Positions 1-14,777 of a DNA stretch of 64,000 nucleotides are shown piece after piece. Numbering within the stretch: position 1 is the stretch's first letter; each line of letters starts with the position of its first letter. A program made the translations under genes and the position numbers. This DNA is from Caprimulgus europaeus (taxonomy: Eukaryota > Chordata > Aves > Caprimulgiformes > Caprimulgidae). A model generated the notes under the pieces. That model did no database searches, had not been told where the DNA came from, and saw nothing but the letters and a program-made list of their open reading frames with translations. The stretch lies in the NCBI GenBank assembly GCA_907165065.1, contig OU015529.1, positions 12,654,554 through 12,718,553 on the forward strand, given 5' to 3'.

Positions 1-3000
1 TTTGTACCTGAGTGACAGTATGGATTTATAGTCTCAGGCATACAATTATATAAAAATAATTTACCAGGCTGATAGGTGAACTGCTAATGAATTAATTGGC
101 GTCAATGTCCATGCATGTCCTCTTAACCTTGGCAATGCAAAGTGGCAGAACTTAGTTTAGGTCAAAGCAAACTAAGTCTAATTATCCTACATGTACCAGG
201 GATATGTGCATAGACAGGTAAATGTCTCAGGTGATACGCAGTAAGTTGTTATGATGAGATGAATTGACTGCAAGTCTGAAGATTTACTCCTGACTTGTAG
301 CATAATCAAGAACAATTGGGTAATGATTCTTCCAAAACGTGTGAAAATTTTGCCTATGTTTTATGAAGTATTGATTTTTAGTGTAACTAGTTATCCTTGA
401 GAATGTGCCACTAAAATGAGGCCAAGTATAAAATTTTCCCCTTCAGGGCAACAGAATTTTAAGAGCTCGTATCTCACATTTTGTAGGGAACAGGGTGGGA
501 ACTGAAGCCGGATAAGAAACAGCAAGCAATAGGCCTGAATATAATATTAAGAGTATCTAACAGAATATATAACAATTTTTCACTTCTGTAATCCTAGCTC
601 TTGCATAATGCCCTTGGTCTCTTTGTTGTCATCTCAAGGACCTCACATTTTATTTGTAAGTATGGTGCCTCTGAAGCTTTATAAACAATGTTCTTATTGG
701 AAGGCAGAGAATTCCATTTCTACAGAGATATGAAGCTTTTACTTCTAGGCTGGATACCCTTTGAGGTATGGAATCCTATATCTGTTACTACCCCTTTGAT
801 TAGCTCTGCTTTTTGGGGACTGTTAACATTCAAGGCCTTCTGATGTTGAAGACTCTCATATTTGGTGTATAGAGTAGGAGTTTAGAGTGGAAAGGAAATG
901 AGGTTATATTGAAAAGCCACTAATTCTGATCTGAACAACAGCTAATTATTCTGGATCTGAAAAAGAATTTGGGAAGATTAAGCAATATTGATGTAATCTG
1001 GCACAATGATTTGCTTCCAAATAAAAGCTTGGTCTGATATGAATCTAGCCATGAACCTTTCAAGTGAGGGACAAAACAGTCTTGCAAAGTTTGTTCACCC
1101 TGCCTTCTGTTATGCCTGTTACTAAGATTGCAAAACTATGAGGTTATAATTCCTGACTTCCTCTTGTAATCAAGACCACAGACTCATCAGAACAGTACAA
1201 CAATCAAACAAAAGGTGAAATTTCACTGCAGCCTAAGCCAGTCTGTGTTGGGGTTACTGCAGGTCCCCTGCGACCCCTTCACGCCCTACTCAACAGTTAT
1301 GTTTCCCATTTGTTCTAACATTAGGGTTATGTGCCCTCACAGTAGGCTGGTTCAGGTTGATAAACCATCACACAAGTTGAGTAAAGCAAGAGGAGAGGCA
1401 AGAAAATCTGCAGCTGGAGGCAGAGGAGACAGGAGGATCCTAATACCTGTCATTTATGTCAGACTGTATTTCTATGACAATAGATTTTCTGAGGCAATGT
1501 CTAAAAACCCAGTTTCTCTCTGCTGGTCAGAGGGTCTGGAGCTGCATGTATGAGATGTCTGATGTGAAACAATGTGACTACTCTTCTCGCCATCATCTCC
1601 CATCAGAGAAATAGGTGATGAAGTCAAAATAAACTCAAGATTCAAGTTTCTTTATTCTTCTTCCGTAACTGTTTTGTCGTGTTAGTTGATGTTAGTGCTG
1701 TGAGGGGGCTTGACAAGAAAAATGTCAATAGGGACAGGACACACTGAGCTGGAGTATTCTTAATTAGCCTTCTATGAAGTCCCTGAAAAACTCTGGAGAG
1801 AAGAACATGTCTACTGATGACATTCACAGAGGTCAGCATGGTTTTCCAGTGCCTCTTGGGCAAAGCACAGCTAAATGTTGAAGCTGGCACTGTTCTCATA
1901 CTGGATTTTGCTCTGTCTCTTCTCGGAGCCTTAGCATAAGAATGTTGAAATTGTTGAGTTTTCTGGAATTCTGCCATGTTACTCACTATCTAAATTGTCC
2001 CAGTGACTTTATTATGCAGGAGAACATGGATGAGGCATACCTGAGTATAATAAAAGGGGGAAAGATGTGCCAAATCTGCACCTGAATAAAGGAAAAATTT
2101 AGTCATCTGACATCTGTTTCGCTTGTCAGCTAAAAAATTATGTAATTAGCTCAGTTATATGCCTACAAAAAACTACAAATATGTCAGTAGAATTACAAAG
2201 CTGGAAAACTATAAAGCAGGTGCTCTGGAAATAGAAGGAGAATCAAAATTCTCACATTTGCTGACCAAATGCTTATAATTTAAATAATTGTTTCAGTGAA
2301 TGTATAGGATCAGATAGCAAACTTCCTAGAGAGTTGTTTAGCACACAAAGTAGACTTTCTTCTTAAACATTTTTAAAATTCATTATAATGGGTGAGGAAA
2401 GCTGGCTGACGTTTTAGAACTAACCAAGTGGTGATACAAAAGCTATCTCATCTACGACCCATGCAAATTTTGAACATTTACTGGAGTCTAAATCTCTTGA
2501 TGAATTTTATGCTATAGCTATATAGCAATCTAATATTCCTGTCAGAATAGATTTGCAAATGACCCATAAACCTAAGAAGAAACTAAAGCTGAAAGGATGC
2601 TCTGGGCAGTATTGTTCTCTTTAGTGACTTTTTGTCTGAATCTGTCATTGGCAAAGTTCTCTGTATGCAACTTCTATTCAAGCTTAATAAATAAATCAGA
2701 ATATGTGGAAGATTAAATGTTGGTTTATTAAGAAAAACAATTAGCTATTATCATATAGCAATGAGACTTTATTGGCTTCCATGACATCTGGTCTAGGCTA
2801 TGGAGAGAGTATTTTTCAGAATCTTTCTAAGGAGAGGGATATCCAGAAGACCAAGAACAGGGCACACTATCCATTGCATCTTGGCTACACAGAGTAAGCC
2901 AGCCAGCTCTAGAGTGACAAATGTAATTACGGATAAAATTTTACAATAATTGGTCAGTGATCTTGGAAAACTTCCTCAGATTACACTGTCTAAAAACTAC

Positions 3001-3444
3001 ATGAGTGATTGAAATTAATAACATGTCTGCATTTATGCTTAAGGCATTTAAACAGAGCTAGTTTATGTGTTCTAGAGTTCAGGCCTCCAGGAACTTGAAT
3101 TCTCTGGAGAGATTTCTCTTGACTCCAGGAAGAGAACACCGGGAAAGGTTCAGGATTCTTTTGCAGTTTTTCCTAAAGTTGCTCAGAAATGCTTTGTGCA
3201 AGTCAGTTTGAGGAAGCTATCTGACAATAACAGCGTGTGAAAAGAAACAGTAAACATTCCTGTTATTCGGGAACTTTGAAACTTAACAAAAAAGCAAAAG
3301 TATATAAAACAAATACTCTTTAAAAACATAGCTATGCAGCTGGTGACCTGAAGGAACCGTTCTACCTCCAAGTTCTACTAATGCATAATCTCTGCCTCAG
3401 CTTTTTCTCCTAGAACAAGGAAGTTCAGCTGCATGTATTTTAAC

Positions 3445-3459
3445 TTTTTTTTTTTTTTT
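3445..3459 (+). repeat. T15 homopolymer
   Basis: Fifteen consecutive T residues in unique intronic sequence. Confidence 0.95.
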
Positions 3460-6400
3460 AATGAGAGAATCACTTTATTCAAAGCTATTCAGAGATTGGG
3501 GTTGAAATGTCATAAAGTACATATTTGTCAACAACTTTTTTCTTTGTTGATAGCAAGCCTATAGGCAGATTGTCCTCCAAAGAAGATAGTTGGCCATAAA
3601 TATGTGATAGGAAGAAGGATAGTCTTCTATTAAAGATACTGCACTCAAGCGCTTGAGGTTTGGCACAGGCTTTCTTAAGTCTTTTAATGAGTGTGCTGTA
3701 TAATTGCTTTGTGCCTTATCTTTCCATGATTAAAAGTGAAGGTGAGAACACTTGCTGTACTTATCATTTTCAAAGGATAACTGAATGAATGGGTGTGAGG
3801 TAATCAAATTTTCAGGAGATCATTTGCCCCATAGAAATCAAAGGTAGATAGATGTAATTATCATTATGATTGATGTAAATTCGATGCCAATTATTTCTAA
3901 AGTGAAAATAATTTAAACTGCACAAATTAGTTATAGAAATGTTAATAGTTTCTCTGCTTTTGAATGTTAACAATTGGGCATGCCATTATCTATTAGAATT
4001 TGGGGAAATGGGGAAAAAGACATCTCTGACACTTTTCTGATGGATCAGGTACAATAGAATAATATCATGAGAGCTGATTAAATACTATTCAAATAATTTG
4101 TTCAATAAAAAGCCCTGGCAAAATCTGCTATTTATTATGTTCCTACCTCTAACTCACTGAATTCTGTTTTTTATAGTGACAGTTCAACTGATGAGGGTGG
4201 CAAATGCGTTGTTGGAGACTCAGAAAGATTAAGCAGTTATGTGAAAAAGAATATCTTCACCAGATTCAATAATTATTGCAAAATCACACCATTTGTAATC
4301 CTGAACACTATTTGATGACCCACTATACTCTGGAAGAACATCTTTTAATTTATTGACATAATAATATAAATCTATCATGTCTTTCAGGGACCTGGATGTT
4401 CAGCATATGCTAGTAGCTCTTTTAGGCAGTTCTTTTATTCCCCTAGAACATAATGTAACCTCTAGAGAAGGTTTCCCCTGCTAGTAAACTAAGGGAAGCA
4501 GAAAATTCAGCATGAACTCTGTCTGTGTGCTTTGATTTTATTCACAGCCAAAATATTCCTTTAGATAGGTTAGTGCATCAGCTAGAGGAGGATATGGGTT
4601 TCTTTGAATGTTCCCTGTGTCTGTAATGACTGGGCATAACAACATATTAATGAGCAAGGCCTGTGGCTGGAGTTGTTTGCCAAGACCACTAACACTCCTG
4701 ACTTTTTTTGCCTCTGTTTCTTTCTGATTGCCAGTCCTTGATTGTTTTCTACTGCTGATTGTGTCTCCATGAACAAATTACTGTCAAACACATTGGGCTG
4801 TCGATTTCGAGCATGTTCACTACTGCATAGTAACTGTCCATATGCTCACTCTCACAGTGTGATAAACTTGATGGTACTTATGCCTTAGTGAAAGTGAGGA
4901 GAAATGTGTACACATAGGCAACTAATGTACAATAAAGAAAGGACAGTTATCTTGTGGGAATTGACTTATATAGCTATAGTTTTTACTTCTTGTCTAGTGT
5001 TATTAGTACATATAATTTTTTCATTCACCCACACACAGTAGTATGAAATTAAACTGGTATAATCCCTGTTTTTTGAGGATCTTGGAACCTGCAGTGCATG
5101 AAAAAAATATAATTGATACTTTTATGACTTGAGCTGACTATGACAGCAAATGTTCTAGCATAGAGGGACGTCACGATGTTGTTTGGCTTCACCTCTGTTC
5201 TCCCTATATGTCACACTAACCATATTTCTTGTGAAAGGCTTTTCACTGCATTTAATTCCTTTGTCTTGACTGTGTCTTAAGTCTGTTCTCAAATTTCACT
5301 TTAAAATGCAGTCCTCCTCTCTTGCCTCTGAGTTACCTAAACCCTTTCTGTAGTAAAGTTATTAGATTCTATTCCCTCAGCTTTCCACATTTCCCTGTGC
5401 TTGTGTGATCTCTCTGCAATGTGTCTGGAACATGTTCTTTCCATCACTGGCTTATCACATCTTGTTTTCTTTACTTATGGAATGCATTGCCATCTGAAGT
5501 GATACATTTGGGCACTTTTTAAAATCATGCACAGAAAATCTTGCAAATAAATCAATTACACTGTATTATGCTATTGCCCTCTGTGGCAGTGGGGATAATG
5601 TTCACATGGACCAGAATGGCCTGTTATTTAATTTTGGCTTGCGAGTTGAACATGGCCAGAGAAAGCTTAAGAAAATGCTACCTTACATGTTGAGTGCAAA
5701 TGCAGAACTATTGCTTGGAACATCCGATCAGATAATCTCATCTGCATTACTGAGCAACTGGCAAACCTGAACATTGGTAAGTGTCTATATCTGAAGTATA
5801 GCCTCCAGGAATTAGTGCAAGAAAATGCTGGTAATATATGATCCTGTTTGAAGCTACCTGAATAGTAAGAAATGATAACTTTGCTATCACCTAGTATCCA
5901 TTAGGCATTATAGAAGTTACAAATTATTAGTAGGCAACCCAAGAGTTCTACAGCACAGTAATTGTAAGCATCTAAGTATTGTGATACTCAGTCTTTAATG
6001 TAGGGGTTGGAAAGGGCAGAGACAACAGAATAGATATATGTTGGTTATTATGCAGTAGGTGGAATAACAAGAAATTATAAGACTGGAATTTGCCATGGCT
6101 GATGATGTAATAATTGCAAACTTATTTTCCCTATCACCAGAAGCAGCCCCATTACAGTCTGAATTGTGTCATTAGAAATACTATTGATCAAGTTCTCATT
6201 AGCAGTCATTGGCACTCAACAGCCATTGTTGCATGAGTTATCTCTGCTGCTGAAACTGATCCTGAACATTGACTTCTGATAACAAAAATGCATCTCCGTC
6301 TTTGAAGCTAGCCAGTTGATTGAGTTAAATTTGTTCCATACTCTTCAAAGCTAGGAGTGAGCTATCACACAGTTTAACATCCCCAGCCCTTTGAAGCCAT

Positions 6401-8024
6401 TAAAGCATTACAGGCTGAGTCTAAGTTTCCTTTGTCATCTCATAAGTAATAGCAGTGCTTGAAGTCATTAGTGCCTCAGCCTTTCAAACATTGATTGGAG
6501 TTTGGTGTACAGACACCAAAATAATTGATGTGAAGTATGGTAGGGAAGGTCAATTCATGCTCTCAAAGAACTCTGCTGAGAGTAGAAGCAGAAGGTGATT
6601 TTTGAGTTTGAGTCCAGATGACATCAAGTCAGTAAAGCAAAAGTACCATAAATTCTAGCATCTTCTTCAGTCATTTTTAAAACTACTGCTAAATGTGGTC
6701 CCTCTCTTTCTTCACTATTGCAAGATTACTTCTGTATGGTTTTGGCAATCAGTCTAATAATGAGTAAGACTCTGATTTAGTAGGGCTAGCTGCACAGCTA
6801 GGAAGGTCACTTTAAAGTACTCACTCTCTTTTATTCCTTTTTAAAAAAGCTGAAACGAGAGTAGGTTTTTATGACCCTCCTAGTATGCCATATTATAAGT
6901 AGAAAAATAAGTTCTGTTATAGCAACATTCATACAAAAACCTAGCAATAGTTTGTCCTGTTTTTGTTCTAGTAACTGTTAAGAAGGACAATTAACTGTAA
7001 TATCTATTGTGCAAGAAAACCTTCTTGCAAGCTCTACAGTTGTGTGACCACTAAAAGCTTTAGTCACACTATTAAAAAGACAAGGAGGGGTATAGACTGA
7101 ACTTTTCATCAGGATGCCTCTGGAGACACACAGACAGGTGACATTCAGTCTTAAAGAAGGCTCTCTGTGGAGGTAATAACATTAAAACATACTACTTGCC
7201 ACAGAACTTCTGCAAAATGAAAGCTTTTTTTTAAAAAATGGAGCCTACTTTTGTCCTTGTTGATGGAACTATGCACTGGGTGATGAAGACAGAACGGTAT
7301 GACCTCAGTTGGTTCAACTTCTAATAATGCCATTAACTTCTAATCATGCTCTATTAACCTCAGGAGGCTTTTGCACCAGCCTAAGGTTCTCTTTTAAAAA
7401 TTGGTTTTCTCTCTGTATTGGACTAATTGATCATGCCTGCTATGGTGCTGTATGAAGACAAATCAAGAATGCTGATCCTTTTCTATAGACATTGTAATTC
7501 TTTAGACTATGTAAATATAGTACATGAATTGAAGGTGGGCGGTAGTTAAAAAAATCTCAGTACACTGATGTATCATACTTGTTTTATTGCTTTTATTTCA
7601 AAGCTTTGAGGAAATTACTTGTTTGTGAAGAGGGAAAACTGCATGGAAAGAAAAGGGAAAGACAAGAGGGTCAAGGAGGAGAAGCATCAGCAACTCTGAA
7701 TGGAGTAGTGGTAGGATAAGAGCACCTTACTTTCTTCATCGTCATATGATATGTGCAAGGAGGGAAATGAGGCATGGGGCATCATTTCCTCATGCATATT
7801 TTAGCCCTCATACTCCTTCAACATCTTGATGTGACCCAGAACAGCTTTCAAGTATGTGTGTCTGAATAGGGTCAGGAAGTTGTCTCTGTGAGAAACAGCT
7901 ATACTGGGTCTGTCAGCTGAACAGTGCCCTTGCTGAATGTGAGCTTAATGCTCACATTGAAGTTGCTTAGATTTCACAAGTGGTCTGTGACACTGTCGTT
8001 CCATTTCAGACCCAGTATTGTTAC

Positions 8025-8082
8025 GGTTGGACTCTATGACCTTAAAGGTCTTTTCCAACCAAAATGATTCTATGATTCTATT
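8025..8082 (+). repeat. CR1 LINE 3' terminus (short, sense)
   Basis: The sequence runs GGTTGGACTCTATGACCTTA, continues with the AAAGGTC...TTCCAACC block and ends in two copies of the 8-bp ATTCTATG unit. This is the diagnostic 3' end of avian CR1 non-LTR retrotransposons. Only about 60 bp survive, a typical 5' truncation. Confidence 0.9.
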
Positions 8083-8460
8083 ACGATAACCAGAGAATAA
8101 TAGAATTGAAAAATTTAACACATTAGCTACACAGATGCATATGTGAAAGACCATGTAAGAATGCTACAGAGTGACTCTACATAGTAATTCCACCATTATA
8201 CTCAGTTTGGTAATGAAAAAAACTGTTTTGTGTTATTGCTTAACAGTCTGCACTGAATTCCCTTAACAAAAACCAATACAGAAAATAAAGAGAATTATTT
8301 ATTGTTGGAGGTGGAATTCTTTTCAGGCACATTCGCTATGGATAATTTGAGTTCATCAACTGCAGCAATAAAAATAAAAAGCCAAGCTAACAACTTGCAA
8401 GCATATGCTAATTCCTTGATTGTTCATGCAACATGGAACATAATTTGAAGTGATTATAAA

Positions 8461-8474
8461 ATTAATGCATTAAT
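8461..8474. promoter_or_regulatory. Candidate homeodomain/POU palindrome in an intronic element
   Basis: ATTAATGCATTAAT is a perfect 14-bp palindrome. About 50 bp upstream is ATATGCTAAT, an octamer-like POU site, and further A/T-rich homeodomain-type cores follow. Such clusters are common in developmental enhancers, but conservation cannot be judged from one sequence. Function is inferred only. Confidence 0.3.
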
Positions 8475-11108
8475 GCAAAAAATGCTTCGGAGAGAAGCAA
8501 ATCAGATAAATGTGCATAAAAAGAACTAGCTGTAGACATAATTTGTGAAACTGTGTTTTATTCTCAGTCAGAGGGAAAAATTAAAACTTAACTAAAGGAA
8601 ATTTTAAAGAACCTTTTAGGATTACCATGTAAGAAACTAAAATGAAACAAAGTATGGAGCTTCAGCAAAACTAGTGCATAGAGACTGCTTTGAACTAAAT
8701 GATACAGAAAGTATCATGCCATATATTTGGGAAAGGAGTACTTTCTTATGTAAGGAAGAAATTCCAGCTGTATGAGCATATATACTGGGTAAAGATGACT
8801 GTGTGAAGGGCAGGATATTCAAAGCCTGGAAGCAGGTAGATGGTAGAACAGAACTGTGTACCATTAATCTGAGGAAACTTTATACTGAACACTGAGAACT
8901 GGAAAATTAACAGGCAAGGTTAGGAAACTCTGTTGTCTTTGGTGTTTTCTCCTCTAAGTGCATGCTTGTCTCCTTTACTGTAGTTAGCAGAGAGAGAACC
9001 TACCCTCTACTGTCCTTGTTCACAGCCCACAGCCAGAGTTTACTTTTCCCACAATGCACCAACTTTCTTTGGAGAATCTTTGATTTTTTTTCTGTAACAG
9101 TCTTTTGAAATTAACTTCATTGGCACAGGAGTACAGGCTCAACACGCTTCTTGAAATGTTTGGTCTGGTTTAGTGAAACCCTATTTGTTAAAATTACAGA
9201 GGATTCCTTGCTCATTCTCACCAGTACCAGAGAGCTAACCACAAAGTAGTTTATTTGTGGTTTTCCTTCCCATCTTGTTTTGATGACCATCACAGGGTGG
9301 GAAAATTATCCTGATTCACACCCTCAAGAAAGGGACTTAATTCATGCTTAATTCCTGTCCCTATACTCATTTTTTTTTTTCCATTGCCATACCTAAAAAT
9401 AAACAAGCAGCAGAACCAGGTGTACCATGCCGAAGTTTATATTGATCCGGCAAATGTATGCTCAGCTATCATCATCATCTGTTGCATAGATGTGTGTTGA
9501 AAGATAGGTAGTTACTTGAAAGCAATTCCATTTAAAACTAGTCAGAAAATATCACTATGAACCATTAGATTGTATAGCTTTCTCCCAAGAGAAAAGAGGT
9601 GTAACTGGGTGCAGAAATAGTGATGCCAACTATCATGACTTTGTTAGGAGTCTTATGATACATGTCTAAAAAGTTGTCAGCTGGTAAAATCAATTTTAAA
9701 TTGGAAACAACTTAAATTTTTGTTAAAGTAAAGTTTCTAGACCTCACAGTTTCACAGTAAAGCTTTAAGAAGTAAGGTAAATATTACCTAATGAAATTTA
9801 TTTTCCTTACCTCAATAATAGTTAAAAGGTAAACAAAATTTCTAAATTAAATGAGATTTTTATTAATGACTCTTTGAAGCCAGATTCTTATTTTTCAGGT
9901 AGTTAAGTTTGAAAATACCATCTGAATCTTTATAAAATATATGAGCAAAATAAAGGAAAGCAATTCTTCCACTAGCTGAAAAATAGCTTTTATTTTTGCA
10001 GACAATTTATTAAATTTACTGCTTTTTTACTATATGTAAGTTTTCATTTTCTATCTCATAGATTCACCACAATTTCAGGGAAAAAGAAAAGTCTGAAATG
10101 TGAATTACTTTTTTCCTCAAAATATTGGTAACTATAATGAAAATCTGTACTTTTACTTCCCCCGTCCTTCTACCACCCAAAACGTATACCTTGGGGAACA
10201 GCTGAATACTCAAAGTTCTATCTTGTTACAATTTCTATTAAGGTTATACTTTCTTACTTTCAGAACATGGAAGCAGCAAACACTAAAGGATCTGATACTT
10301 GCCTCAGACAGGTATGATGTCACCAGCTGCAGTGAAGTCAGTCCCAAGAATTGTGCTAGTTAGGGCAAAATAGATGAAGAAAAAATATCAGTTTCTTACC
10401 AACCCTACCTGGTTTAAACAGCTGCTATTCAAAGTTTTTACTGGGTTCCAGCAGTTCTTTAGCACTCTTGCTGGAGGCACCAGCCCCTACCTGAGAACTG
10501 ATGGACTGATTAAAGTACTTTGGATGAAAGTAGAAATGTTTATTGAACAGTTTCAGCTGGTGGGTTTTAGGTGGAACATGATGAGAGCATTTGTAAGGAA
10601 TGGAGGGGTAAGAATCTTGTGCAGAGAAATGGAGATGAGCAGATACAGATAATAATGTCCTTGGGACCAGCACTCCTCTGCCCACAGTCTGAGGTGCATG
10701 TTGCTTTGTGATGTCCCCTCCCTCCTGTTTCTTCACTTTGGGTATACTGCAAAACACAGTCAAGAGTGAGAGCCTCTGAAATATTAAACAGCAAGGTGCC
10801 AGGGCTGACCAGAAGCAAGTGGCACGGCTTGAAACAGTTGGCTATGAAAGAGTTTAGTGAATTGACAATCTGTCCAAGCTTGGCATAACTGTGATACAGC
10901 AGAGATCATCAACAGACCATCAACAATGCTATTTAAATTTGTTTACCATGTTAACTTATTTTTTTAATTCATGGCTGCAGCTAATTACTGTTCCAATTTC
11001 TTGTCTCGCTTTTCTGAAATATCCCTGACAGAAGGAAATGGGTTCCACACTGTAATGGAGTTGTGTGGTAGAGGCAGAGTGAAGACCACGTAGATCTGAA
11101 ACAGATCT

Positions 11109-11212
11109 TTGAGCAATCTGATCTAGTGAAAGACATCCCTGTGTATGGCAGGGAGGTTGGACTAGGTGATCTTTAAAGGTTCTTTCTAACTCAAACCATT
11201 CTGTGTTATCAT
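11109..11212 (+). repeat. CR1 LINE 3' end fragment (sense)
   Basis: The blocks 'CAATCTGATCTAGTG', 'ACATCCCTG', 'ATGGCAGGGAGGTTGGACTA' and 'ATCTTTAAAGG' appear in the order and spacing of the avian CR1 3' untranslated end, followed by a decayed ATTCTGTG tail. Several substitutions suggest moderate age. Confidence 0.85.
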
Positions 11213-14200
11213 TGCATGCGCTGACATAACACTGAGGGTGCAAGAGGTCTCTTTGTGCCAAAAAGTTTGAGGTGAGACCATGGTCTTGTTGCCTTTTGTG
11301 GCATCATTAGGGTGTAATGTTCCTTCCCACTACTCCTCCCAATTATTCTCATTTGTGAAAGGCTGAGTGAAAGCAGGAGATAATATATTCTTCCTCTGTT
11401 TTGAGGGCTGAAAGTGTACAATTTCCTTACCAGTCAGTCCATTGATTCTCATTCCAGTAGGCAGTCTGGTATTACTGTTCCTCTGATTGTACCTCCTTTT
11501 CCAGGCATCTTCCTGCCTACCATAATACCTGTGTCTAGGTGAGTCTGAGTTTCTCTTGTAGTGGCATAATCTTCCTTAATGCAGCATTCTTTATAGAGCA
11601 TGTTTATAAGTCTTGGGATAGAGACCGACTGAAGACAATGAACCACTTGAGAACATCTCTCCTAAGAAGAAAACCTTACTGTAGGGAAATATGAAAGAGG
11701 CTAGGGGAAATGGAAAACTAAACATCGCATGGAAAACGGGGCATAAAAGATGAATATAATAAGAAACTTCCTTTGTAATTAGCTTTATTTACTTTGGACT
11801 AGTTTCCCTGTAGGCTTAATAAAAGATTCATGCAAAGATTTGAGTGTTCATGATGCCTAATAAAAATAAACAGACCAGAAGCTCCTGAAATTATAAACCT
11901 CTCAGGCCTTGTAAATTTCTGATTCCCTGTAGCTGGGGGTCAAAACTTATTAAGCAGCTGTCTGACCATCAACTCGCCCATTTTCACAATGCATTAGAGA
12001 TTTTTTTCTGCCCCAGGCTACCCATGTTTATACCCTGTAATAGGGTACACCCCACTGTCTATGTGCAGTTAACATTGTCTATAAACTCTACAACTTGGGG
12101 TGTATCAGTCACCTGTGCTGTTAGGCTGTTTTTGACACCTCTCAGGATTAAGTTCAAAACACTTGAAGTTCAAGTACATTTTAGGGGATATCACAAGAAA
12201 TAGGAAAGAAGATCATGTGGATTTGGAGTTTATCACTAACTTGCCCTTCGGGGAAAAATTGCTCCCTCAGTGTCCTTTTTTTCCCCTGTCCCTTTTGTAG
12301 CTGTGCTTAGGTTACCATACTTTTAGGCCAAGAGTTTTGCCTCTTGCTTTGATTAGGATTAATGATGCATATGGCCTAGTGTTTGGGGCTGGAAGATGCT
12401 ATTGTTTGTAATTACCTTACAGTGCAAGTTGCTTCTTTCTTCTTGTGCCTTTGATTGATTAGTGGAGTTTGTCTAAGTAATTTTCCCTCTTGATATGTGC
12501 ACTTTCCTTCTCTACCACAAAGTTGGTGTGAAGATTAACTAATTAATCTCATGAGATTCTTTAATGAAAGCAATGCCTTACTGAGCAACAGAACAAAGTA
12601 CAGGCAATGTGTATGAACACAACTCATTCCAGATCTCTACAGAGCTGAAATTTCTTTTCTCCTCTGAGCAAGTAAGATTGTCACACTATCTCAGCTTAAT
12701 TTTTTATTTCCTGTTCAGTACAATGCAGAACATCTGTTGCAAAAGAACAAATGATTAATAATTGAAACTAGATTGCACTGTCCAAAATAAAATGCCTGTA
12801 CTACTATAGCTTTCTTGTGTCTTTATTTCTTCTCAAAATATAACAATCATATACAATAATTGTTATGAATTAGATTTTATTACACACTAGAAGTTTCTGG
12901 TGTGTTTTACTTAAGTTTTAAGGAATAGATTTTCAAGCTGGTTTTGGTGATAAAGCTTTTTATGTCAAATGTATGTAAAAGGCGAGAAAGTGGTATGTAA
13001 AAATAATTAAACAGGAATAGTAAAATTTAGTTCCATGTCAGGCTACTAAATTAAACCCAAATGGGCTGTGGAATGAAAAGATAAGAATCTGGAATTTGAT
13101 TTGAGGGAGATTTGAAAAACCAAGAAGCTTAATCTTTTCACATTCCTTCCCCCAGAACTGATTGCTCTGGAACTAATGTTTATGTGTGTGATTAGGAGCT
13201 GAGCCTGATGAATTCTATTTTCAGCACTGCTACAGAATCACAGGGGGTGAAACTAACCTTGGTGCTTTGGGCTCATACAGCACTTCTAGCTTCCAAAGCT
13301 TTTGCTAAGTTAAGACAGACCTTTACGTTAAAAGGAATGTAAAATTGAAGATGTTCTTGTTTGTCTAAAACTGACATTATAACCCCAGATATTTAAAATT
13401 AAGATTAATGCTGAATGAAAACTAAACAGTTTCAGACTGGATAAGCCCAGAGAGTTTGTGTAATTTCAGTCCTTGAAGGCATTTAAAAACTCACAGGACA
13501 AGGCCCTGAGCACCTATCTGCACTTTTGAAGCTGTCTCAGTATGGAGCAGGAGTTTAGAGTAAAAGACCTCTAGAGGTCCTTACATACCTAAATTAAATA
13601 GTTTAAATTATGAATCACTTTAATTCTAGATAAAGCAAAAATAGCTCTGAAACATCCTGCAGTATCCTACTAAGTTATATTAACAAAATGTTTTCTTTAT
13701 TGTTTCTAGTGTTACATTTATATTTTTGCATAAGGATGGTACAAATAAGAATTTGTTTCTTTTTTTACAGTCCTCATTAAGACACTAGGTGCATTAGCTC
13801 AAGTAGGGACAAAATGAAGAACCTTTATTTTCATTCAATACTTGGGTAATGGAAACAGCACTTTAAAAACTAAGATTTAAAAACTGATGCTAATCTTCAG
13901 GGACTCCTTTCTATCCCATCTCATCTTTTTTTATCCTTCATTTAAAAGTTATTACCTCAAAGCAAAGACATATATTTTAAGAATTCACCCTAGCTGCTGG
14001 AATTGCAGCTTACTCTTGGAAAGTGAAGGTTGACATTTCTCTGCCCACAAGCAATGACTCAGAAGCACACAAAAAACCTGAAGATATGGCAACTTCTTCA
14101 CCTTTATTGGAAAAAGTAGTAGCTGAATCTTTTTAGGTCTGGTCCAAGGTGAGACGCTTTTCAGAATGAGGCTTCTGCCAAAATTCAGCCACAGAGAGAA

Positions 14201-14753
14201 AAGACTGTGGGTAGCAACCTGACCATTTGATGAATGTCCTCATGCTGATGAGCCATGAGTAATGAACTGGGCTGCACGTGGGTGCAGTGCCCTCTTTTGG
14301 ATTTTGATAGAATCAGTCCCATCCCAATTGGTGCTTCAGTTGTTTCCTGAACTCTGGAACACTCAGAAATCAGTTTTTTAAAGCTCACACTTATTAGTCA
14401 AAAACTTTTTACCAATTATTTTAAAAAGTCCATTAAAAAACATCTGGATAGGGTTCCAAATATTGTGTTTAACTAAATATGGGCTAGAGACAAAAAGCAG
14501 AGGATTAGACAGTTTATAATATAAATGTTTAAGGCTATATTTTTCTTAAATCTCATAACAGAAAGAAGAAATTGTGTTCAGCAAAGGAAGCAAATCAATG
14601 GTCTTATTCAGTGCATAGGGTAACAGGACTACTCAACTTTCTAGAAATGTCATTTTAAAACATGTTTGCTAAGACAGCTGATGGGGTGTTCCATTCAAGG
14701 CATAGAAGGATATTCTTTAAAAACAGATGAAATGTCTTTTCTTGTTTATTTGA

Positions 14754-14777
14754 TTTTTTTTTTTTTTTTTTTTTTTT
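14754..14777 (+). repeat. T24 homopolymer
   Basis: Twenty-four consecutive T residues. No recognisable retroposed body is attached on either side. Confidence 0.95.

Noticed and set aside
1642-1986. Minus-strand open frame of 114 codons with an AATAAA just beyond its stop
   Set aside because: It resembles the end of a processed gene copy, but I compared it with common ribosomal-protein ends from memory and found no match. There is no poly-A tail or motif support, so it is treated as chance.
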